From contig JASFAU010000003.1 in the NCBI GenBank assembly GCA_039704465.1, positions 1,488,001-1,552,000 on the forward strand: a DNA stretch of 64,000 nucleotides. The letters are read 5' to 3'. This document shows positions 37,905-48,795 of the stretch, in pieces (within the stretch, counting starts at the first letter, position 1; every line of letters begins with the position of its first letter). Source of the DNA: Plasmodiophora brassicae (lineage: Eukaryota; Endomyxa; Phytomyxea; Plasmodiophorida; Plasmodiophoridae). The position numbers were made by a program, and so were the translations under genes. Under the pieces are notes generated by a model. That model was given only the letters and a program-made list of their open reading frames with translations. It was not told the DNA's origin and did not search any database.

Positions 37905-38285
37905 CGAACTCCCCCAAAAAAGTCCCGGTGACCAACAGCCGTAAATGTTGAAGGGGTGTTTACTGATCAGGCAGCCCAAAGTGCCAGAGCAATTAGGGGT
38001 CTCGCTTGAGCGTCTGGGAGGTAAAGGAACGGCCCGTAACAAGTGTATGTCGGCTCCCCGGCATAGGCGGTATGGCGAAAGAGGTCCGACAAGAGTGCAG
38101 TCGACAAGTCCGAGCGAATCACGTCCCGTTCCGATATCGTCCAAGGCGCGATGAACCCAGTACAAAGGTGACGGGCCGGCACTGCCAGGCCGGGGGATGT
38201 TGGCGTTCTGCTGCTGATCCTTCGATCCTCGGACTCGAGACCGAGGCGCCTGCGTGAAAAGAAAAAGCGCGAAAAACAAATAAAA

Positions 38286-38305
38286 CCAAACCAACCAACC
38301 AACCG
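38286..38305 (+). repeat. CCAA tetranucleotide repeat
   Basis: Short run of CCAA units with one irregular unit, in an A/C-rich patch (38270-38340). Simple-sequence DNA between genes. Confidence 0.8.
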
Positions 38306-38448
38306 AGCAACCGCGACCACCACTACAATCATAGTGTCTGGTTGCTGCGCTCTAGAGGCCAGAGGGCGCCTCAGCGAAGTGTCATCTATTGTCCATTGAT
38401 GACTGCGTCCGACCCTGGAAAAAGGGCCCGTATTTCGACACCCCACGG

Positions 38449-38531
38449 TGACTGACGAGTGATGACTGATGAGTGATGAGTGATGACTGGTGACTGGAGA
38501 GGAGCCAGATTTGCCCCCCCCCCCCCCCCCC
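38449..38531 (+). repeat. Degenerate TGA-rich repeat followed by poly-C tract
   Basis: Repeated TGATGAC / TGATGAG-type heptamers from 38449 to 38497, then, after a short unique stretch, 18 consecutive C at 38514-38531. It lies 80-150 bases upstream of the start of the small secreted protein gene. The poly-C length may be affected by sequencing or assembly error. Confidence 0.75.
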
Positions 38532-38607
38532 GCCGACCGTCCAGCGGCGGCTGCATGTCCGTTGCGAGTTGCGCCTCATCATTTGTCAATAGCGCGTGCT
38601 CTGAAAG

Positions 38608-39105
38608 ATGCAGACGGATATCTTGGCAGCTTCGCTGGTGACGATTCTGCTGGTGGCCTTGGCAACGGGGTTCGGTACCTCCGATTCCAAGTGCGACAGC
38701 AAGGCGGACGCCGACATTATCTCACACAAGGAGGAAGTCTTTGACCATCTCGTTCGTCTGCGGATTTCTTGATCAACGACCGGGAACTGACACATCGCGA
38801 TTCTTGCTCAGGCTGACTGCTCGTTCAAGGTGTGCCTCTCACAATGGATGTCTGCCGACAAGATTGAGGCCTGTATCGACGACTGCATGAAACAGGAGAC
38901 GGACCTATCGCCCGAATGCGCGTCCTGCTTTGGAACTCAAGCCGCTTGCGTGGTGAACTCCCACAGCACTAGCGACCGTCGCCAGTGCGCCGAAGACCTG
39001 ATCAAGTGCACTGGGGGCGATTTCGGTCACGAAGCCATCTCGGCGATGAGCGCCCACGTCCGCCTTAGCCTGGTCCAGAACGATGACCGTGTCACCGAGA
39101 TGTGA
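38608..39105 (+). CDS. Small secreted cysteine-rich protein
   Basis: Two exons, 38608-38751 and 38812-39105, joined by a 60-bp GT-AG intron at phase 0, give 145 residues. The N-terminus MQTDILAASLVTILLVALAT is a clear signal peptide. The mature part has ten cysteines in a regular pattern (DC, VC, AC, DDC, EC, SC, AC, QC, KC after an initial KC), suggesting five disulfide bonds and a compact, mostly helical fold. No transmembrane segment or retention signal is seen, so secretion is likely. I recognise no family. In a plant- or animal-associated zoosporic organism such proteins are often called candidate effectors, but that is only a possibility here. It lies upstream of, and converges with, the acyl-CoA oxidase gene. 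Confidence 0.75.
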
Positions 39106-39319
39106 CGTCCCGCACGGCTGCTAGCGTCGCCAACGATGCCGCGTTCAATACAATACAATTCAGACACTGTCGGTCGCCACTGTTGATTCGTGTTTGTTGA
39201 ACCAGTTCTGTCCACTGAGTTGGCGCGGGTTTCGCAGATGCTGCCGAACCGCAGACGGACTAAGTTTATGACACTCTCTCGACATCGATGTCGTAGGTAA
39301 TGGCAGAGGTGACCAGCTG

Positions 39320-41855
39320 TTAGAGTTTGCTAACACGCGTGAGGTACGACGGGCCAGACACGCCTGGGATGGATTCTCGGGAGTTGGCCAAAAGCCAGTC
39401 GTGAGCAATGGGCGCATCGGCGAGACGTGGATCAATGGCGAACGCGTCAACGAGGGCGGCAGCGTATGGACGTAATTCCCAGCAAAGTTTGCGGATCAGG
39501 GCGGATATGTCGCGAGCCGTCCCTGATGTTAGGAACCCTTCCTGCAGATAGAATGCCACGTGCTGCTCGATTGTGCAAGCTGCGAACAGAAGGCAGAGAC
39601 GGTGCAGGATACGCGCATCTGTCGGCTTCACCGCCACCGAGAATCGGGTAAGCACCTCCAGTTCGGCCTGTGCCAGTCCCAGCTCCAACATGGTCGGGAG
39701 CGCCAGGTTCCAGACTTCGAAACGCTCCTCTGCTGTCTTCTTGCTCTGGGTCTGATTCAACGTCATGGCGATCTTGACCAACAGAAGCTCCCGACGATAA
39801 CGTAACGCGTCGATGTACATGTCAATGCTCTCGATGTTCGAACGACGAAAGGCGGTCATGGGCATGACGTACTGGTTCGTGATATGCTGAAGGAGAAGTT
39901 CAAATCGGTTCGTTGATTTCATACGACGAGCGAAGTCTTTCAACAAGTATCCGGAGACCTGTTGCAAGAGGACCGTGTTGTCCCCTGGCCATGCTTCAGT
40001 CCTTACTTGTGGTTGATATATAATACCTAGGCATCGCGTACCTTCCCATGTCGTGTCGATTTCGTTGTCGGTCATTAGGCGCCCGATTATATTGGCTGCC
40101 AGGAGACCTTGTCCACCGCAGCATTCGCGGCAAGTCTGTAAAGTTCGCTGACGACTCCAGGTTGCCAAAGGTTTGAGACCCGAAGCAAATATGTGGAACT
40201 CAGTCTGGATAGAGTCCAAGTAGGAAGACAGGGACTGCCCGGTTCTTAAAATATTCGCGTAAACATCCTACATACCGAGTTGGTATCTAGCAGAAGCAGG
40301 GCTAGAAAGAAGCACGCGGTACCTTGCGGAAGGAATTTGCGGCAATGTCCAATGCATACGCCTTAGCGATTAGGGGCAGCAGGCGGATCTGGTGCGACGA
40401 ATAGTCGAGGAGAAGCGACTCGGGCATGCCAGGTGAGGGTGCGAACTGTCTCCTTGAGAGCGAATACCGAACAGCAATGTCCAACCCCAGCTTGGAAAGC
40501 AAAATCGCACCCATTGCTACTCCTGTCTCAAACTAGTCAGCGCCTTTCAAAGTCTGCCGATTGGTGCTTACCAATGCGCCCGATAATGAGTTGGCCAAAC
40601 ATCTTGGTGAACCGTGCGTTATTGGACTTAATTTCTGAATGATATCGTCCAACCTCATCGACTTTGCAGAAACGGTCGAGTAGGGCTCGCCTTCCAACGC
40701 GCACGTTCGTCAGCCACAGGCGCCCATTATCGACACCGTGTACACCTGGTGACAATCAGCCAAGTCCTGAGACCGTTTCAGAGCCGTTACCCGTTTTGTA
40801 TCCAATATCCATGACATGAACACCCGGCATCAGTGATCCGTCCGTCTGGGACCTGATTTGCACGACGAATGCATGAACACCGCGGTCGGCCCCGTCCGCG
40901 AACAACTGGGCGAATACGACTGCATGGGTGCAATGCTGAGCAAGCCCGCCTGCAGCAACGAAACTCAGTGAAATGCTATTGTACAATCGACAGCGATTTA
41001 CCAATCCAGTATTTCTGAGCAGAATCGGAGGGAGTGTTGATAACGAACTCTCCATTGACCGCGTCAAAGTGCGCTGTTGTCTCCAGCTACATATCCCCGC
41101 GTCATTACGCTAACAGAGTGGTGGCACAACGGGAGAGAGAGCAATACAGATTTCACGTTGGACCCATGGCCGAGTTCCGTCAGACAAAAGCATCCTTTGA
41201 CTTTCAAAGACTGAATTTCGTCTTCTGAGACAGTCCAAAGTCAACGATACGACATGAGCAAATGTCTAGCGAAGAAATCTAACGGTACGTCTTGTGATGA
41301 TATTCAGTTCCCACGAGCATGACGGTTGCGCCGAACCTAAAGAGAAGCGTCAGGTATAAATATGTCGCAAGCGTCGTGAAGAGGCGATATCTACAATCCA
41401 AATATGACAGACATTAGTGTCGCCTGTGCAGCATCAGGTCAGATGTGCGCAAGTGATCCTAGGTAATCGGTGCGACCATATTGCCGGAAACGAGCGTGAC
41501 AGGGCCAAGCGTTGCCGCCCAGCGCTCCGGATCGTGAACGAAATCGGAGAACTGGAACAGGCCTGACTCCTGTGTGAAGACTCGCACCTGCTCCATCACC
41601 AGATCACGAGCTTCACGAAGACTCATCCCCTAACGCATACAAGCCGTTAAACCCAGTCAATTCATCACACCCAAGGGATTATCAAGTTCGCACCACGTAA
41701 TGCCGGTTACGAAAGATGGGGTGCCGGGCCAGAAAATCGGTGCACCGCCGCTCATGGTCCCGTACAGCATCGCTAGAATGCCAGTCAAGAGCTCGCTGCA
41801 GATCTTCTGTTGCCTTGGCCAAGTCGGCACCACTGGGCTTTTCTGGCAACGCCAT
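39320..41855 (-). CDS. ACOX: Peroxisomal acyl-CoA oxidase
   Basis: FAD enzyme for the first step of peroxisomal beta-oxidation: acyl-CoA plus O2 gives trans-2-enoyl-CoA plus H2O2. The protein ends in SKL at 39320, a canonical type 1 peroxisomal signal. Motifs in order are CFCLTELGHGSNV and LETTAHFDAVNGEFVINTP (FAD/substrate domain), GVDNGRLWLTNVRVGR, the VRYSLSRRQF arginine helix, CCGGQGLLAANIIGRL, and TTWEG joined to GDNTVLLQQVSGYLLKD, which contains the catalytic Glu. That last junction uses a 57-bp intron (39985-40041) that is a multiple of three and stop-free. Start ATG chosen at 41853-41855 (MALPEKPSG), giving the usual N-terminal helical domain; exons near 41580-41640 and 41310-41340 complete it. 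Around ten short introns are present, not all resolved. Confidence 0.9.
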
Positions 41856-42071
41856 CAAATGCTTCGAGCGATGCGTCGTTGCCGCACGATGGCGTTACCC
41901 CCCGACCGACTGTGCCGACTAATTTTGGAAACACGGCCATTGGAACAAAACGATGCAGCCACGCTGACGATGAAGGTTCCGGCCAAACGATGAGCATTAA
42001 GGCGGACGAAGAGACATGCTATCATTTCCTGTTTAAGCAAGCCTTATGAAAGGTTTATCAGGGTCGGTGGT

Positions 42072-43486
42072 TCACTTTCTGGGCGACTTGCATTCGTCGT
42101 CGTACGCGAGGGGATCAGGAATAATGGGAGCGAGTCGTGTGGCAAGGTCTTCGAGTTCGACGAGGGCGTGGCCGTCGTCGTTGACGATAGATCCCGGGAG
42201 ATCGAGATCCTCGACGATGCGCTGACCCGAGTACATGGCGCGCACCCACATCTTGCCTGAAGACTTCTGCTCGTATAGCTCGACGATGATATGGGATGCG
42301 AATGCAGGGAACTCCTTCAGGTGACCAATCATCTGCCCCGCTGAGTCAGTCTGTAACGCAATGGCTAACGGACCGACTGTACTGTCGTGTCCCGAATACA
42401 GCCGAAGGCGAACTGGCGACGGCGAACTTGCTGAAGACCTCAAGTCATGCAGGAGGTCGCCAACGAACCGACCGATTCCAAGCCGGGCGGCCTTGAAGGA
42501 CCCGTATTTAGTGTTCATCTCATACACGGCTTCGTCTTCGATGCGGATTTGCAGTGCACGCGGCAAGTGATGGGGTAGCGGGACATTGTTGGCAATGTAG
42601 CATTGCGTCGTGTTGTGAATGCCTTCGAAACGTCGGATGGGCTCTCCTCTCGACTTCGAGTTTATCCAATCCTGGACATCGGCAGTCAGAGCTTCCCGTT
42701 GCTTGGCACGATCTGCAGCAGTCGATTGCATCGCTGCCGACTTCAGGGCCTGCAAGGCCCTGCATGATGACCTGGGATACCTACAACGAGAAGTTAGCCG
42801 GAGAAATTCAATATGACCGCCAATACGAACATGTTCTCGTCATGTTCTTTGAGAGCACGAATATTGACCGCCGGCGTTAGATCATTCGCCGGAAACAAAG
42901 CTTCCAGTAGCGATACCGCTGATTCCAGCGTCCGTTCCACGTCAGTAGAGCGTACCAGTACTTCTTCAGGAACGTATTCCGGAGACAGGAACTTCAACTC
43001 GTCAACGTAACGTTTACGTAGCTTAGTGCCAACAGCGGCCAAGTCGCGTCGCCCCTGAACTGTCAGCTGCCCTGGACGACACCATCCGGCTAATACCGGC
43101 CCTCGTACAATAGGCTCATAGTGCCTAACACTTGTCGTATAATGCCGATGGTATAGCCGTCGAGCCTCGGTGAAGAATAACGGCGACGTTGGTCCTCGGC
43201 ATCGGAATTCCATTCCCGGCGGCGTCGGGAAATCAACGTCATGACCGTACAACCCGGTAATCGGCGTTCTTGCACCTGGTACCCACTCGTAAGCATCATT
43301 GTCACGAGCGCCATACGTGAATCGACAGCCACCGTGGCGGAAGATAACTTGAACGGATCGCAGCGTCAGGTCGCTTGTTCGAGGCACATCCCGCTCCCCA
43401 GCGCCCTCGTCCCCTGCTGCAGCATTCCGACCCGTAGTCGCCACGGCGACGGGCGCTGACATACGCCGAAACCACGACCACCTCAT
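42072..43486 (-). CDS. Histidine acid phosphatase, ACP6-like (lysophosphatidic acid phosphatase type)
   Basis: Two exons, 43486-42831 and 42780-42072, joined by a 50-bp intron with a GGCTAACTT branch-like site, give 454 residues. The fold is the branch-2 histidine phosphatase. It has the nucleophile motif VIFRHGGCR, a conserved mid-region (LTVQGRRDLAAVGTKLRKRY, FLSPEYVPEEVLVRSTDVER) and the C-terminal catalytic HD in YSGHDSTVGPLA. The order and spacing match ACP6, the mitochondrial lysophosphatidic acid phosphatase. The start at 43486 gives MRWSWFRRMSAPVAVATTG, a basic presequence-like end; an in-frame ATG at 43627 would add 47 residues. Oddity: the second active-site arginine is one residue later than in the usual RHGxRxP, so the motif is RHGxxR. 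Confidence 0.82.
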
Positions 43487-43966
43487 TACGACAATCACAA
43501 TCGGTTGACTCGCTCTGCCGTCTGCGGTCTCCGTTTGCCGGTGGACGCGATGCGGAATTTTCGGTTCGGAAAGCGTATCAGTACCATATCTGGCAAACGA
43601 GTGCCAAGATATGACATTTTCGACCATTTAGTTGCCGTCCCATCTCTGGAAATGTAGATGCGTTGCCAGGCGCTCGCTAGAAAGGAAGGGACAACTCGTC
43701 AGGTAGCCCTGCATGACAAATGAAGACCCGTCAACGTACACTCGAATAGCGAAATGCACGCATCGCGAGTTCTTCCTAATTTCATGGTGAGCAGGAACGA
43801 GGCAAGCCCGTCTGCCATTCAGTTAGAATCCCCTAAGCCGTAACGACATCGAATCGACGTTCTCATACTGGCCGACAGTTCTGTCCAGAGACACGGAGGT
43901 GATTCGCCCCAGTACGATCGGTGTAAGCAGCGTACAGGCCGATCGACGTTAACGTACTTGGCAGTA

Positions 43967-44783
43967 ATGTCGCTCCATGTGCGCGGTCTACGACAGCGTC
44001 GACAGCGTTCGGCGCCAACGCCCATCGAGATCCCGCAACCTGCTGAAGAGGTGGCAGAACCTTCTCCCAATACCAGGCGACAACGACGAACCAGTCGGCC
44101 GTTATCGTCAATGTCAACATCTCGATTGGTGCCGGGTCCACAACCACGACGATTGCCACCGTCTCCTGGGAGCCAGCCAGGCAAGGACACTGCAATCTGT
44201 TGTAGAACGCGAGAAGGACACCGGCTATCGGCGAAAGGGTGCGATCATATGAAGGATTCGAATCGAATAGCTAATTCGATGGAAACAGGCGTTCACCGCG
44301 AAACAAAGCCGTGGTTGATGACCTGTGGTTCGCGCTGGTGGCCAGCCCGAGCGATCAGTGTCTTAGTGCCGACAAGTGCCGAGCGTTAAGCGTTGCCCTT
44401 ATGAAACTTCTTAACGGGTGGCCTGCAGCCGTCCATGTCGTGCGGCATTCGTTATTTGCCATATCATTGGGTAATTCATCAGGGATTCCGTTCTGATTTC
44501 CTTGATGACATCGATGTCGAGCAGGGGGCGATGCTCGTCTTAGGCGACACACGTTGCGGGCAATTCTGCAGCGTCTGCATAGAGTCATCGTCGACACCGA
44601 TGACCTGACCTTGGAGCAATTCCTTGAAAGCATCGTCCCTCGGTTGACGTTTATGTTGTCTCCTGTGGCGTCATTGCCACCGGGCGGTGGCCGACAAGCC
44701 CCAATCAGGCTGCGTTGGAACGACATCTGGGAACCGTCGATCTCTTCTTTCGGGGCTACATCCTCCATGCGACGAAGTGGTAG
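43967..44783 (+). CDS. Hypothetical protein, four exons, 222 residues
   Basis: No track frame covers this gene whole. Four segments, 43967-44238, 44289-44470, 44525-44664 and 44709-44783, join in phase through introns of 50, 54 and 44 bp, each starting GT and ending AG; the first has an AGCTAATTC branch-like site. The first 90 residues are Arg/Pro/Ser-rich and look disordered (PTPIEIPQPAEEVAEP). The rest is helical: VVDDLWFALVASPSDQCLSA, LRRHTLRAILQRLHRVIVDT, LTLEQFLESIVPRLTFMLSP and LERHLGTVDLFFRGYI, ending HATKW. The paired helix-loop-helix look is faintly EF-hand-like, but no proper calcium loop is visible. A competing frame at the 3' end (to 44878) is also open, so the last exon is the least certain part. 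Confidence 0.5.
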
Positions 44784-45345
44784 CGAACGTTCCACCGCTA
44801 TCGATATACGACCTCCTGCGGCTGGCCGCCCGTCGTCATCGGCAACAACAAGGCTGTTCCGACTACAGAGAGCGATGAGCTGCTCCGGCCTTGTAGCGAG
44901 TTAGGTAAATATGATGGCACAATTTCAATAACAACAACTGGTCGCACAATGAGTCGAACGGTGATGAAGGGTGCACCTGTCTTTACTTCTTAACGGCGTC
45001 TTTGCGCTGAGAAAGGCTCTTATGCCTCGTATATGCCTTCTCAGGGTGGGGCATCCAATGCAGATTGGCGACAGAACAGCCGATGGCAGAGACGACCTGT
45101 AACAAACCCATGCCGTTTATGCACTTGCCAAACGTGCCTGCAAACGCTGTCAGGGCGGCTAAGCTCTTCTGGCATACGGGGCAAGGTCCCGACAAGAATA
45201 TTGGGGTGCCGTGTGAGGCCGCAACGGCTTCTTATTCTAAATGTACTTCTATTATAGAAGATCACTCTGATTACCCGGTGCCGCTGCATTAGACGCTGTC
45301 GCAACCTGGTGCTGGTATCTTAACTAGGTCGACGAGGCCAGTGGA
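44784..45345. other. Intergenic region with an unresolved minus-strand reading frame
   Basis: About 560 bases. A minus-strand frame ending at 44983 has a CPVC zinc-knuckle-like pair, an NGMG segment and a basic end HKSLSQRKDAVKK before a stop. It has no in-frame ATG at a sensible place and starts after a TAA, so it would need an upstream exon that I could not place. Plus-strand frames over the same bases are similar in length. No confident gene. Confidence 0.3.
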
Positions 45346-47957
45346 TCAGGCGGGTATGTTTATTGGACACAAAGTCAGGTACGATGGTTGAGCAGCAGGA
45401 TGGCAGCTGGTGATAAATTTTTCGAATTGGGTGGCGAGTGTAGGTGCAATGATGTCCCTTGACGAGTGTCCTGCTGATGGCTTAACGATGGCGATGACGG
45501 AGATGTCGATGACGGGCGGTTCGTCGGTTCGGACTAGTGTGTTAAACAGAATGACCGTCATCCCATGATCTCCGCCGCAGACCTGTTGTTGTTGCCATGT
45601 CAATGACAGCCGTTATGAAAATATACATTTCGTACCCATTCTTCGAACGCTTTGAGCCCACTGTGGACGTCGACTGTGTCGGGAGGCACGATTGAGACCT
45701 GGACTGACCAGTGTACGAAAGCAATTGCGGGAGAAATGACTTGCAGAGGTTCGCTGCTGCGCACATCAAGCTCAGTCAGGCTTACGAACCACATCGAACG
45801 TGTGCTACGTACACCACGTGCTTTCCACAGGTCTCATCATGGGGTTCGGGACGCCAAATCGGCACGGACAGGACCACAACAGAATCGCTACGAGGAACTG
45901 GTTCATCGCAGTTGCTATCATTTGAGATTATCGAGTGGCGGCTCAAGCTATCCCCGTCAGAGGGTGTCGAGGAACGCCCTGGCTCGAGCACAGTGAGATG
46001 CAGCTGGGAACGGACTATCGCAATCCACTCGGAGCGTTCCGCGTCTGTCTCGAACAAGATCGCGACCTGGTCGTCTGATTCTGCGGCACCCCTTGGTGAC
46101 AGCCGCTGCCTCAGACCGGATAGTGGCGACCTGTTGTCAGAGTTGTATACCGGTGAGAGGTGTAGGTACACATATCTTTTGGCTTACTTTGGCCGCGACG
46201 TTCCTTGCTGGAACATGAGCCCGTATCGCCAGGTGTGATGGCGACCTGGTGGGCTGTCGTACTGCGTGACGGTGACGTTGGTGCCGGCCAGGACGACGTC
46301 GCTCTTTAGCTGGAATTTTCGATTGACGACGCAAACGCGGTCGTCGAACAATAGGCAATGGGATGCCGTCGGGGCAGTCAGTCCTGACCTGCACCAATTT
46401 GCCGTTGGTGAAACGCGGTTCTGGCAGATACGCTCAAGTCTACCTTTTATGGTCCCTCTGGACACCGCTATGCTTTAGGAGGCGCCGCCCGGCTAATGGA
46501 TTAAACTGTATATCGGGTGAGTTCTCGACTACAGACGTGAGGAGATCGTGAATCTGAACGGTGCAATTAGGCGCAATTCCTGCTTGGGAGCTCCTTACTA
46601 ACCTCCTTAGATCGTTTGGCTTCGTTCAGAAGGGATGCACAATCCGACAATGACTGAAGCGCGTGATCGACTTGGGACTTGACGTCCGGGTGTTCGCAGA
46701 TATCGTCTGTCGTTAGCCCCTTCTCGATCGTTGCCATCATCATGATCAACCTCGGTATTCTTTGGACGGGCATAATCAGATATGCGGATACAGATTGCAA
46801 TGGCAGATTTCGCTCTAAGGCCTATTCCATTGTCATATGTCATACATTCAGCTGGTGGCGCCTCGAGACTTGCTACCGCAATATCGCCATGCAGACGCCC
46901 CTTCCTTAGACGAGCAACTTCACGCTCCATCGTTTCAAGGTCGTTAATGCATGTGGCATATGGCTGAACGAAGTCGGCTTTCGAGATGGATTCAGCAACG
47001 GCTACGATCGCAGTGCACGGCTCTTGCACGATCTGTGCGGCTAGTTTGTCATTGGCGAGCCCTAGCGACCTGTATGTGCACAGTTTCTATCACAGGCCAG
47101 CATACACTCGACAATATCAACATGTCGTACTCGTGCACGGTGAGGACGCCATTGATATTTCGCGACATGCGATCGACCGCCGCATCTGCCTTCGGTAGTT
47201 TGTAGACAAAGTTGTCCAGAAAGCATTTCAGGCCGGCCGCGTACGTTTTCTCAGTGGCCAGCAGTTCACGTGCACAGGCCAGCGCCGTTGAACTCGGCAT
47301 TGATCACATCGACCAGTACTACTGGCGCTATACTTTGTACCTTTGGGCGATCCAGGTGTGGCACACGGCAGTGACTGTATGGTGATCGCTTCACCGAAGC
47401 GTGGACGATTTCAGACGCCGTGTCGTTGAACCGTTTGCCGACTTGGGTTTCGCTGCGCCCTTTCTCCTTGGTTTCCCTGGACTCGGTGCCCTTCGAACAG
47501 CAGCGAGTTCTTGCCTTAATGCAGAGTTTACTGCTTTCAACGACGAGATCAGCTCGGTCTGTCGTTGAAGAGATTCTTCCAGCATTTGGCAGCGTCTCAG
47601 GGCCTCCTCCAGTTGTGATTTCAGAACGCCTTCTGAAGTACCAGCGGACGCCTTTGGTCGGTGTGTGCGGCATGGTGTTGTCGACCTTGATCGTGGGCGC
47701 TGTTTAACTGGCGGCGACATGGCCATCGAACCTGCCAGTCTCTCCGCCAGTGCATCGATCTGCATCTGCAGGTTGTCCAAGTCCCGAGCGACGCCCGCGG
47801 CCGCTTGAGGCCATCGAGAAGATGGACCGGATGGTGGATCGGTGGCACGCGTCTGGGAATTGGGAACCTTTGGCGCAGGTGGTGGCGGCTCCTGCCATGG
47901 CGGAGGTGCCGACGGCGCTCGCGGGATCAGGTAATCGTCAATATCGTCTAGCACCAT
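45346..47957 (-). CDS. Rho guanine nucleotide exchange factor (DH-PH)
   Basis: Likely activates a Rho-family GTPase by GDP release and so links signals to actin. Start ATG at 47955-47957 (MVLDDIDDYLIPRAPSAPPP). Residues 1-190 are proline-rich, then coiled coil with leucine and glutamine heptads (LEEALRRCQMLEESLQRQTE). The DH domain is at about 47300-46567: CARELLATEKTYAAGLKCF (CR1) and AYLIMPVQRIPRLIMMM (CR3), ending in SLLNEAKRSKE. A PH domain follows at about 46480-46040 (LFDDRVCVVNRKFQLKSDV, AILFETDAERSEWIAIVR). The C-terminal 200 residues (to 45346) are beta-rich with a VSIVPPDTVDV segment; a 53-bp intron joins GLKAFEEW to VCGGDHG. I do not recognise that part. Several introns, including the one between the coiled coil and DH, are unresolved. 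Confidence 0.8.
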
Positions 47958-48102
47958 CGTAGTCGCTGCCAGTGACACAGAAGGCAGTATCTGGCCTCGC
48001 TACCAACGCAGCCCACCATACGGGACAATGCTGTATTCGTAACTTCAACGATGGACTGCTGACGTTCATCATCACAGAGCCCTGGCCGTCGGGTGCCAGC
48101 AA

Positions 48103-48795
48103 CTACTCGCCTTCCTCATGTTCACCAGGCCCATCGCGCCCATGACGACGACGACGACCATGGTCAATACGAGCCTGGATCGTGCGCCCATCAAGTTCCG
48201 ACTGGTCGTATTTGTCGATGGCCGCTTTGGCGTGCTCGGCGCTGTCGAATGACGCGATGGCGAACCCTCGCGAACGGTTCGTTCGGCGTTCAATGATCAC
48301 CTCCACAGACTTGAAGCCCGGCTCGTTGCCGAGCAATTCTTCGAGGCTACGAAAAACGTCAGTGCAATGGCAGAGCGGACGAGTAGCGCAGGCGTGAACC
48401 TTTCGGAGGTGGCAGCGTACGGCAGGTTCCCGAGATACACGCTAGATGCATCCTCGTTCCCGCTCTCTACGATGGGCTTGGCGTCCGGTTTTTGGTCGTG
48501 CCTGACGAACACTTTCCTGCCTTCGAATTCGGTCTGGTCAACTTTCGAAATCGCTGCGTCGGCCTAGAGACACCAGTGAGCCGAAACGGTGCAGGGGAGG
48601 TTGGCCTGGTCCGAAGCCGACCTCATCGGCCGTGTGGAACTTGACGATTCCGAACCCGCGGGAGCGCCCCGTGCGTGATTTGATCACCTCGGCGCTGACG
48701 ATGCCCATGCCAGCGAACAGCTCCGCCAGCGACTCATCCGTCGTCTTGAACGAAATGTTGCCGACGTAGAGCGCACAGGTGTCCGATGCACTCAT
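48103..48795 (-). CDS. Two-RRM RNA-binding protein
   Basis: Three exons (48795-48622, 48563-48400, 48346-48103) with introns of 58 and 53 bp join in phase to give 193 residues. Two RNA-recognition motifs are seen. RRM1 has RNP2 LYVGNISF and RNP1 RGFGIVKF; RRM2 has RNP2 VYLGNLPY and RNP1 RGFAIASF. A short Arg/His/Gly/Glu-rich tail follows (RIDHGRRRRHGRDGPG). Compact tandem-RRM proteins of this size act in mRNA processing, stability or translation, often as SR-like or nucleolin-like factors; the exact role cannot be told. The ATG at 48795 begins MSASDTC immediately before RRM1. Confidence 0.85.

Larger units (their letters stand above)
37380..38607. other. Gene-poor region between fibrillarin and the small secreted protein
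   Basis: About 1.2 kb without a convincing coding region. It holds a tRNA-like A-box/B-box pair (37830-37904), a tetranucleotide CCAA run (38286-38305), degenerate TGA-rich repeats (38449-38497) and an 18-base poly-C tract (38514-38531). A minus-strand frame at 37851-38294 begins with hydrophobic residues only because of the simple repeat and lacks other support. Confidence 0.55.

Noticed and set aside
37823..37920. Functional tRNA gene
   Set aside because: The A and B boxes are present, but acceptor and T-stem pairings fail and no anticodon arm can be drawn.
37851..38294. Minus-strand 147-codon frame with a hydrophobic N-terminus
   Set aside because: The hydrophobic start is produced by the A/C-rich simple repeat on the other strand, and an equally long competing frame overlaps it.
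38514..38531. Poly-C tract as a regulatory element
   Set aside because: A single homopolymer beside simple repeats is better explained as unstable intergenic DNA, and its length may be an assembly artefact.
43863..44195. Minus-strand frame of 110 codons over the four-exon orphan
   Set aside because: It overlaps the first exon of a plus-strand gene whose splice phases all agree; no motif or ATG context supports the minus version.
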